DNA from: an uncultured Oscillospiraceae bacterium | GTDB taxonomy: Bacteria; Bacillota; Clostridia; Oscillospirales; Ruminococcaceae | Length of the DNA stretch: 64,000 nt | Assembly: GCA_934465295.1 (NCBI GenBank) | Contig: CAKSKU010000001.1 | Span: 1-64,000 of the forward strand | Reading direction: 5' to 3' | Part shown: piece after piece, positions 57,798 to 64,000 of the stretch | Layout: the number at the start of each line of letters is the position of its first letter | Numbering within the stretch: the stretch's first letter is position 1 | Made by a program: the position numbers and the translations under genes | The notes under the pieces: model-generated | Database searches by the model: none | Told to the model about the DNA's origin: nothing | What the model saw: only the letters and a program-made list of their open reading frames with translations

Positions 57798-58499
57798 ATG
57801 AGCTTTGTTGAATTCAAAAATGTATATAAACGATACAAAATGGGCGAAGTTACGATAAATGCCTCTGACGGGATAAATTTCAGCATCGAAAAAGGCGAAT
57901 TTGCCGTTATTGTCGGTGCAAGCGGCGCAGGAAAAACCACCGTTCTCAATATGCTCGGCGGAATGGACAGCTGTGATGAGGGTGAAATAATCGTTGACGG
58001 TGTTGATATCGCAAAATATTCCTCAAAGGAGCTTATTTCGTACAGACGATTTGATATCGGCTTTGTTTTCCAGTTCTACAACCTTGTCCAGAACCTTACA
58101 GCAAAGGAAAATGTTGAGCTTGCAACGGAGATATGCAAGGACTGCATCGGGGCGGAACAGATACTTCGAGAGGTCGGACTTGGCGACAGAATGAACAACT
58201 TTCCCGCACAGCTTTCGGGTGGCGAGCAGCAGCGTGTTTCAATTGCGAGAGCACTTGCTAAAAAACCGAAGCTCCTGCTTTGCGATGAGCCTACGGGAGC
58301 ACTTGATTATCAGACGGGTAAAACTATCCTCAAGCTCTTGCAGGACACCTGCCGAAACACGGGAACGACCGTTGTTGTCATAACGCATAACCTTGCTATC
58401 ACTCCGATGGCTGACCGTGTTATCACTATAAAAAGCAGCAAGGTCGAAAGCATTGTTCTGAATGATAAGCCTGCTTCGATAGACACCATTGAATGGTAA
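57798..58499 (+). CDS. ABC transporter ATP-binding protein (MacB/LolD type)
   Basis: 233 aa. Walker A GASGAGKTTVL near 38, Q-loop FQFYNLVQNLT near 90, signature LSGGEQQRVSIARAL near 140 and Walker B LLLCDEPTGALD near 161 with the catalytic Glu. The subfamily moves lipids, peptides or cell-wall signals with FtsX-like permeases. The permease gene follows 15 bases downstream. AAGGA precedes the ATG. The substrate is not predictable from sequence. Confidence 0.93.
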   Translation: MSFVEFKNVYKRYKMGEVTINASDGINFSIEKGEFAVIVGASGAGKTTVLNMLGGMDSCDEGEIIVDGVDIAKYSSKELISYRRFDIGFVFQFYNLVQNLTAKENVELATEICKDCIGAEQILREVGLGDRMNNFPAQLSGGEQQRVSIARALAKKPKLLLCDEPTGALDYQTGKTILKLLQDTCRNTGTTVVVITHNLAITPMADRVITIKSSKVESIVLNDKPASIDTIEW

Positions 58500-58514
58500 A
58501 AGAGGTAGTGCTTT

Positions 58515-61472
58515 ATGAAAAAATCAATGCTGAAAAATACATTCCGAAGCATTAAAAACACATTCGGAAGATTTATTGCGATCTTTGCGATAATTGCGCT
58601 CGGCTCGGGATTTTTCTCGGGAATAAAGGCGGCATCGCCCGATATGAAAAAGAATGCCTGGAATTATTATAACGAACACTCGCTTGACGATATCCACATA
58701 ATGTCAACGCTTGGCTTTGAACAGAATGAAGTTGATGATATCGGTTCATCCGATGATACATTTTATTCCGAGGGAGCTTATTCGTCCGATCTTTTTATAG
58801 AGAGCGATTCCGTTTCACGAAAGGCTGTAAAGGTCTATTCTTATGACCCCGAGAGCAAATTCAACTATCCCGAGATCGTTGAGGGCAGACTTCCGCAGAG
58901 CAGTGATGAATGTGTCGTTGACTATAAATTCCGTGGAAACGAACAGCAGAAGATAGGGGAGAAGGTCACTTTTTCCGCACCGAACGATGATGATATTTCC
59001 GATACACTTTCACAGAATGAATATACCGTTGTGGGCTATATAAAACTTCCTATGTATATTTCATTTGAGCGTGGAACGACTTCTATCGGAAACGGAACGC
59101 TTAACGGTTATGTTCTTATCCCAAAAGAAAATTTTGACCTTGAAGTTTTCACCGATGTTTATGTTAAGGTCAACGGTGCTGAAAAGCTTGACCCGTTCAA
59201 AAGCGAATATGATGACTTTATTGAAGAAAAGATCGGTGCGCTTGAAGATTTCGGCGAAACAGAGATAGAAAAGCGTGTGAAGAAGATCACCGATGACGCT
59301 TATGAAGAAATAAATGATGCAAAAGCAGAGGTCAGTGATTCGCAGAAAGACATTGACGATGCAAAAGAAAAGCTTGCCGATGGCGAAGCAGAATATAATG
59401 ACGGTTTAAGAGCCGTTGAAAAGCTTAAATCTGTTTCGGAAAAGCTTAATGAGGTTCTTTCCGACTATGAAACAGCCGCCGTTTCCGACCAAAGCGAAAT
59501 TTCCAATGTTATTGACGAATTGGATCAGGGAGATTTCTTTTCGGTTGATGATGATCTTGTTCAGCTTTTGACGGGATATATGTCTATACCTGCCGAATAT
59601 GACAACGGCACAAAGGCTGCCTGCAAAAACGGACTTGAACAGTATATTTCGACGATCGATAATTGGATAACGGATAATTCCGACGAGCTTGCCGAAGCAC
59701 GCTCGGAGCTTGACAAAGCCGCCGATGAAATTGCAGACGGTGAGGAAAAGCTCAAAGATGCGCAGGCAGAGATAGCCGATGCCGAAAAGGAAGTTGCCGA
59801 CAAGACCAAAGATGCGCAGTGGTATGTAATGAGCCGCAGCGACATTTATCCGTCATTCGGAAATTACGGCGACGACTGCGACAAGGTCGATGCTATCGCA
59901 AAGGTATTCCCTGTATTCTTTATCCTTATCGCTGCACTCGTCTGCTGGACGACAATGACACGAATGGTCGAGGAACAGCGTATCCAGACGGGTACATTCA
60001 AGGCGCTCGGCTACGGCTACGGCGAAATAATGGGGCAGTACATTCTTTATGCTGTCCTTGCAAGTATCCCCGGAGTTATTGCAGGCGTTGCACTTGGACT
60101 TGGAACTATCCCGAAGCTTATTTTCACATGCTACAAATCGATATATGCTTTCGATAAATTTTCCGCTTCATTCAGATGGGACTATGCGCTATACTGCGCA
60201 GTAGCAGCCTGCCTATGTACGGGACTTTCATCATTTATGGCTTGTCGGGTGGAGCTTATTTCAAAGCCTGCGGAGCTTATGCGTCCGAAGCCGCCAAAAA
60301 ACGGCAAGCGTATCTTCCTTGAAAGAATAACTCCGCTCTGGAGCAGAATGAAATTCACCACAAAGGTCACGTTCCGAAATCTTTTCCGCTATAAAAGCCG
60401 TGTTATAATGATGGTTATCGGCATCGGCGGCTGTACGGCACTGCTCGTTACGGGCTTTGGACTGCGTGATTCGATAGTGAGTATTGTTGACAGGCAATAT
60501 TCAAATGTTTTCCTTTATGATGCGGTCGTTGCTCTTGACGATGGAAAGGCGGATTATGCCGAAGTCAAGCAAGCTGCCAATGATACGGGTCTGGTTGATA
60601 ATTCGATGTTTGCAATGCAGAAGGTCGATGATCTTTATTCGGAGAAAAGCTCTGCGGAGGTCTATCTCATTGTTCCCGAAGATGAAAACAACATTTCCGA
60701 CTTTTTTGATATCCATAACCGTGTGACAAAAGAGCATTATGACCTTTCGGACAGTGGTATTGTCATAAATGAAAAGCTTGCACGTCTGCTTGATGTAAAG
60801 CTTGGCGACAACGTTTATTTTGAGCAGGGACATGCCGTTGAGATAATCGGAATAATGGAGAATTACACGTTCAACTATGTGTTTATCGCTTCGGGCGGCT
60901 TTGACAAGCTCGGACTTGACTATGAACTGAAAAACAATGTTATGTACATTGATATGAACGATATTTCAAGGGAAAGCGAGCTTTCCGAAGCTCTTGTTGA
61001 ACGTGATGATGTGCTTGCGGTAAGCTATTCCTCGGGTGGAAGTGACAGCTTCCGAACTCTTGTCGAAAGCCTTTCGTTTATCGTTATCCTTGTAATAGTC
61101 TGCGCAGGTGCGCTTGCGTTCGTTGTAATGTTCAATCTTACGAATATAAACGTAAACGAACGTCTGCACGAGCTTGCGACGATAAAAGTCCTCGGATTTT
61201 ATGACGGCGAGGTTGCGGCGTATATTTATCGTGAGAACACGATATCCGCACTTATGGGAATGATATCGGGACTCATTTTCGGAGTTTTATTTGAGGGCTT
61301 TGTAAGGCATACCTGTGAAGTCGATTCGGTAATGTTTGCGCCCGATATACCTGCCTATTGTTTTTTTGCCGCCGCTGCTCTCACTATCGTATTTGCGGTA
61401 TTTGTGAACATAATGCTTTATTTCCGCTTGAAAAAGATAGATATGGCGGCTTCGCTCAAATCAGTTGAGTGA
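58515..61472 (+). CDS. FtsX-like ABC transporter permease with coiled-coil domain
   Basis: 985 aa. An N-terminal helix (about 17-37) is followed by an extracytoplasmic MacB-like domain. A coiled-coil stalk follows in two Ala/Glu/Asp-rich arms (about 255-320 and 385-435, with repeats like DDAKEKLADGEAEY). Three membrane helices form the first FtsX domain (about 460-600), then a second outer domain, and a last set of three helices (about 850-975). One permease thus carries both FtsX halves, as in the large Firmicutes type. It pairs with the ATPase upstream. Its end overlaps the spacer before the serine hydrolase gene, 22 bases away. Confidence 0.9.
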   Translation: MKKSMLKNTFRSIKNTFGRFIAIFAIIALGSGFFSGIKAASPDMKKNAWNYYNEHSLDDIHIMSTLGFEQNEVDDIGSSDDTFYSEGAYSSDLFIESDSVSRKAVKVYSYDPESKFNYPEIVEGRLPQSSDECVVDYKFRGNEQQKIGEKVTFSAPNDDDISDTLSQNEYTVVGYIKLPMYISFERGTTSIGNGTLNGYVLIPKENFDLEVFTDVYVKVNGAEKLDPFKSEYDDFIEEKIGALEDFGETEIEKRVKKITDDAYEEINDAKAEVSDSQKDIDDAKEKLADGEAEYNDGLRAVEKLKSVSEKLNEVLSDYETAAVSDQSEISNVIDELDQGDFFSVDDDLVQLLTGYMSIPAEYDNGTKAACKNGLEQYISTIDNWITDNSDELAEARSELDKAADEIADGEEKLKDAQAEIADAEKEVADKTKDAQWYVMSRSDIYPSFGNYGDDCDKVDAIAKVFPVFFILIAALVCWTTMTRMVEEQRIQTGTFKALGYGYGEIMGQYILYAVLASIPGVIAGVALGLGTIPKLIFTCYKSIYAFDKFSASFRWDYALYCAVAACLCTGLSSFMACRVELISKPAELMRPKPPKNGKRIFLERITPLWSRMKFTTKVTFRNLFRYKSRVIMMVIGIGGCTALLVTGFGLRDSIVSIVDRQYSNVFLYDAVVALDDGKADYAEVKQAANDTGLVDNSMFAMQKVDDLYSEKSSAEVYLIVPEDENNISDFFDIHNRVTKEHYDLSDSGIVINEKLARLLDVKLGDNVYFEQGHAVEIIGIMENYTFNYVFIASGGFDKLGLDYELKNNVMYIDMNDISRESELSEALVERDDVLAVSYSSGGSDSFRTLVESLSFIVILVIVCAGALAFVVMFNLTNINVNERLHELATIKVLGFYDGEVAAYIYRENTISALMGMISGLIFGVLFEGFVRHTCEVDSVMFAPDIPAYCFFAAAALTIVFAVFVNIMLYFRLKKIDMAASLKSVE

Positions 61473-61494
61473 TCTCCCGAAGGAGGAAATCTTT

Positions 61495-62730
61495 ATGAAC
61501 AGTAAAAACGAAAAGCTTGTCAGTATAATCATAATCATCTTTTCGCTGATAGCATTTGTTACGGTCGCCTGCATAGTGATATTCCGCAAGCCTGCCGATT
61601 CACAGGAGGTAATGCCGAAAATCGTTGGCTATACTGTCGATGATGTCAGCAGCGTTTACAGCAGATTTTTCACACTTGATGTAGAATATGATTATGATAC
61701 CGACTATGAAAAGGGCGTTATCCTTTCGCAGAGCATTGCTCCCGAAGAAGCGTATGTTGCAGGCGATACGGTAGTCAAGGTAATAGCAAGTGGAGGAAAG
61801 CGGCAGGCGGAGGTCACATCGGTGCAGGATGAAGCTGTGACCGAGACCGAGTCTTCAGAACCCGAAGCACCTCAGCTTGCACAAACGCTCCTTGTTGACA
61901 GTCCGAAGTTTGAGTTTGAAACAATGTCCGAGGGCGAGCCTTCAACGATAATTACTTCGGGTATCGATACTGACAATGAGGAGATCAGTGCCGCTCTTGA
62001 CGATCTTTACAATGTACTTATAAAAAAATACGGCGATGCGGGTTTTATGTATGTAAATCTGGAAAGCGGTGCATCGGTCGAATACAACGCAGATGTTTCA
62101 TTTTCTGCAGCAAGCATTATCAAAGCACCCTATGTAAGAGCGGTTCTCGGAAGTGAGACTGACCTTTCACAGAGCTTTGAAATGACGGAGGAAATGCTCA
62201 ATTCCGAATATGAGCTTATTGATGACATGCCTGTCGGAACGAAGTTCACTATTGAGGAGCTTGCGAAAGCGACAATTGAAAAGAGCGACAATACAGCCTA
62301 TAAAATGCTCTATAATTACATTGGCTATGACTGCTTCAATCAGCTTGCGGAGGGACTCGGACGTGACGAGAGAATGACCGAGGATAACTACTGGTTCAAG
62401 CTTACCGCAAGAGAGACTGCTGTTTATTTCAAGGATATTTATTTCTTCAACGAGGAGCATCAGAACGGCGCACTAATGAAGGAATTTCTTGCAAACAGCG
62501 AGCATAACGATCTTTTCTCGGATGAGCTTGAGGAATACACCGTTTGCGAGAAATACGGCTTTCTTCCGCAGGATGATTTCTATACCCTCGGTGCGGCGGC
62601 TGTGGTCTATACCGATTCGCCGTATGCTATCGTACTTTACATACGCAGCACTTCTTCAAACATCAAAACGCAGCTTTTCCACGACTGCGCACGTTATGCG
62701 GATAATTTGAACAAGCTTATTTCAGAATAA
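61495..62730 (+). CDS. Membrane-anchored PASTA-serine hydrolase (class A beta-lactamase-like)
   Basis: 411 aa. One N-terminal membrane helix (about 8-30), a single PASTA domain (39-98), a Thr/Glu/Ala linker to about 140, then a beta-lactamase-like hydrolase. S207-I-I-K210 is the active-site serine and base, and S264-D-N266 the second motif. The third motif expected as KTG/KSG is not clear (KYGFL is the nearest). It may be a carboxypeptidase, an esterase or a peptidoglycan sensor rather than a resistance enzyme. GGAGG is 9 bases before the ATG. It follows the transporter permease by 22 bases, probably as the third gene of that operon. Confidence 0.83.
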   Translation: MNSKNEKLVSIIIIIFSLIAFVTVACIVIFRKPADSQEVMPKIVGYTVDDVSSVYSRFFTLDVEYDYDTDYEKGVILSQSIAPEEAYVAGDTVVKVIASGGKRQAEVTSVQDEAVTETESSEPEAPQLAQTLLVDSPKFEFETMSEGEPSTIITSGIDTDNEEISAALDDLYNVLIKKYGDAGFMYVNLESGASVEYNADVSFSAASIIKAPYVRAVLGSETDLSQSFEMTEEMLNSEYELIDDMPVGTKFTIEELAKATIEKSDNTAYKMLYNYIGYDCFNQLAEGLGRDERMTEDNYWFKLTARETAVYFKDIYFFNEEHQNGALMKEFLANSEHNDLFSDELEEYTVCEKYGFLPQDDFYTLGAAAVVYTDSPYAIVLYIRSTSSNIKTQLFHDCARYADNLNKLISE

Positions 62731-62770
62731 AAAAAGAGTGACTTTCATTCTGTGAAAGTCACTCTTTTTT
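62730..62770. terminator. Bidirectional terminator after the PASTA hydrolase gene
   Basis: A perfect 18-bp stem, A-rich on one side and T-rich on the other with a 5-base loop, between the convergent hydrolase and queF genes. Confidence 0.93.
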
Positions 62771-62779
62771 TATGGAGAT

Positions 62780-63277
62780 TTATCTGTTATCGACTTTTTC
62801 GGGATAAAGATCGTGGTGTGTAAGCCTGTCAACTGCGACCTGTTCCCACATCGTACCTTTCTTGCCGTAATTGCAGTAAGGGTCGATCGAAATGCCGCCT
62901 CGGGGAGTGAATTTGCCCCAGACCTCGATATACTTAGGATCCATAAGCTTGATAAGATCCTTCATAATGATGTTCATACAGTCCTCATGGAAATCACCGT
63001 GGTTGCGGAAGCTGTAAAGATAAAGCTTCAGGGACTTGCTTTCTACCATTTTTACGGACGGAACGTAAGAAATATATATTGTGGCAAAATCAGGCTGTCC
63101 CGTGATAGGGCAAAGGCTTGTAAATTCGGGGCAGTTGAACTTTACGAAATAATCATTGTCCTGATGCTTGTTTACAAAGGTTTCAAGCACGTTGGGATCA
63201 TAATCGGTAGGGTACTTGGTTTTCTGATTGCCGAGGAGCGTGATGCCCTGTGTTTCTTCGGTATTTCTTCCTGTCAT
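62780..63277 (-). CDS. queF: NADPH-dependent 7-cyano-7-deazaguanine reductase
   Basis: 165 aa, the short unimodular QueF. It reduces the nitrile preQ0 to preQ1 in queuosine synthesis. The nucleophile C56 forms the thioimide (FTSLCPITGQPD), and the catalytic Asp lies 7 residues later. The QueF motif ESKSLKLYLYSFRNHG lies near 80-95 and binds NADPH. AAAGGAG precedes the ATG. It follows queC by 12 bases on the - strand. Confidence 0.96.
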   Translation of the reverse strand: MTGRNTEETQGITLLGNQKTKYPTDYDPNVLETFVNKHQDNDYFVKFNCPEFTSLCPITGQPDFATIYISYVPSVKMVESKSLKLYLYSFRNHGDFHEDCMNIIMKDLIKLMDPKYIEVWGKFTPRGGISIDPYCNYGKKGTMWEQVAVDRLTHHDLYPEKVDNR

Positions 63278-63289
63278 TTTCGTTCTCCT

Positions 63290-63970
63290 TTACTTTAAAA
63301 GTGGGTCGGTAACGCCGTTTGCTTCAAATGCTTTTTTTCGGTCGATGCAAGTTCCGCATACGCCGCATGGCTTGTCGTGACCCTCATAGCAGCTCCAAGT
63401 CAATTCGTAAGGAACACCGAGTTCAAGTCCCTTTTTAACAACACCTGCCTTGTTCATTCCAACGAAAGGCGCTTCGACCTTGACCTGATGGCCGCTGCCC
63501 TCCCAAACGGCTGTATTCATAGCGTTGTTGAACACCTCGGAGCAGTCGGGATAAGCGTTTCCTGCCGCATCATCTGCGTGAGCACCGTAGAGGATAACGC
63601 CGCAGCCTTTGGATAAAGCAATACTTGCCGCAGAAGCGATGAAAAGACCGTTTCTGAACGGAACATAGGTCGAGACAGGCGAGCCGTTGGTCTCTTTGAG
63701 CTGTTCAGCATAGCTCTCGTGCGGAACTTCCTTGTCGGAATGCTGCAGGAGCGAGCAGTCCGAGAACCTGAACATCTCCGAAAGGTCGAGCTTTATGAAC
63801 TCAACTCCATAGTGTTTGGCAATTTTGTCAGCAGCTTCAACTTCTTTTGTATGCTTCTGACCGTATGAAACGGAGAGTGCAACAACATTATCCTTTCCGT
63901 ATCTGTCAATAGCAAGCGCAAGGCAGGTCGTGCTGTCAACGCCGCCGCTGAATAAAACAAGTGCTTTCAT
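63290..63970 (-). CDS. queC: 7-cyano-7-deazaguanine synthase
   Basis: 226 aa. It converts 7-carboxy-7-deazaguanine to preQ0 with ammonia and ATP. The PP-loop is FSGGVDSTTC (7-16). The C-terminal zinc site has four cysteines (CYEGHDKPCGVCGTCIDRKK region, positions about 188-203). Two ATGs are in frame. AAAGGAG is 7 bases before the ATG at 63970 but only 1 base before the one at 63976. The other genes of the pathway (queD, queE) and any preQ1 riboswitch would lie beyond 64000. Confidence 0.95.
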   Translation of the reverse strand: MKALVLFSGGVDSTTCLALAIDRYGKDNVVALSVSYGQKHTKEVEAADKIAKHYGVEFIKLDLSEMFRFSDCSLLQHSDKEVPHESYAEQLKETNGSPVSTYVPFRNGLFIASAASIALSKGCGVILYGAHADDAAGNAYPDCSEVFNNAMNTAVWEGSGHQVKVEAPFVGMNKAGVVKKGLELGVPYELTWSCYEGHDKPCGVCGTCIDRKKAFEANGVTDPLLK

Positions 63971-64000
63971 AGTCATTCTCCTTTATAAATTTTGTGGATC

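Noticed and set aside
1..64000. CRISPR array, restriction-modification or toxin-antitoxin system
   Set aside because: No regularly spaced direct repeats and no cas, methylase-nuclease or toxin-antitoxin pair was seen anywhere in the window.

Overview
The window reads as a chromosomal segment of a spore-forming, low-to-moderate GC clostridium, most likely an Oscillospiraceae/Ruminococcus-like plant-fibre degrader. This assignment is inference. It rests on sporulation genes (spoVM, yqfC, yqfD, a ylbJ-like gene, gerW/ytfJ, dacF), Firmicutes-type T-box leaders, strong Shine-Dalgarno sites with TTGACA/TATAAT promoters, a GH74 xyloglucanase lipoprotein and a GH5 cellulase-type enzyme. Nearly everything looks chromosomal; I see no insertion sequence, prophage or CRISPR array.

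Layout. 1-560: tRNA-Arg(CCU) on + and tRNA-Lys(UUU) on -, each with its own promoter and terminator. 619-8660 (-): a cytosolic GH5 enzyme and a complete tryptophan operon trpE-trpGD-trpC-trpF-trpB-trpA (TrpG and TrpD fused), controlled by a tryptophan T-box. 8739-14087 (+): prmA, then a divergent type IIA topoisomerase pair. 14093-18926 (-): asnB and a telA/yceG pair. 18964-21977 (+): a second T-box, a methyltransferase, a small membrane protein and tyrS. 22000-22315 (-): rpmB. 22384-27717 (+): M50 protease, scpA, scpB, DUF2953, gerW, dacF, rluB. 27764-31124 (+): a three-gene biotin-dependent carboxyltransferase set resembling a soluble transcarboxylase.

31135-45005 (+) is a long housekeeping block: yicC-remA-gmk-rpoZ-priA-def-fmt-(yugP)-rsmB-rlmN-prpC-prkC-rsgA-thiN-spoVM. 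This matches the Bacillus subtilis order except that coaBC and rpe are missing and a YugP-type protease is inserted. SpoVM is only 29 codons. A tyrosine recombinase faces it on the - strand. 46187-52291 (+): two M16 peptidase-family genes (one lacking the zinc motif), lgt, folD and a class B penicillin-binding protein. 52307-53657 (-): a small four-cysteine protein and a YlbJ-like membrane protein. 53765-55245 (+): yqfC and yqfD. 55363-57710 (+): the GH74 lipoprotein. 57732-62770 (+): a MacB-type ABC transporter and a membrane-anchored PASTA/serine-hydrolase fusion. 62780-63970 (-): queF and queC, which continue off the right edge.

Points most worth following up: the T-box whose first gene is a methyltransferase with tyrS downstream; the divergent topoisomerase pair; the transcarboxylase-like gene set without membrane subunits; the orphan YceG-TelA pair; and several RNA hairpins that start an mRNA or cover a Shine-Dalgarno site (GH5, spoVM, the penicillin-binding protein, tyrS leader).
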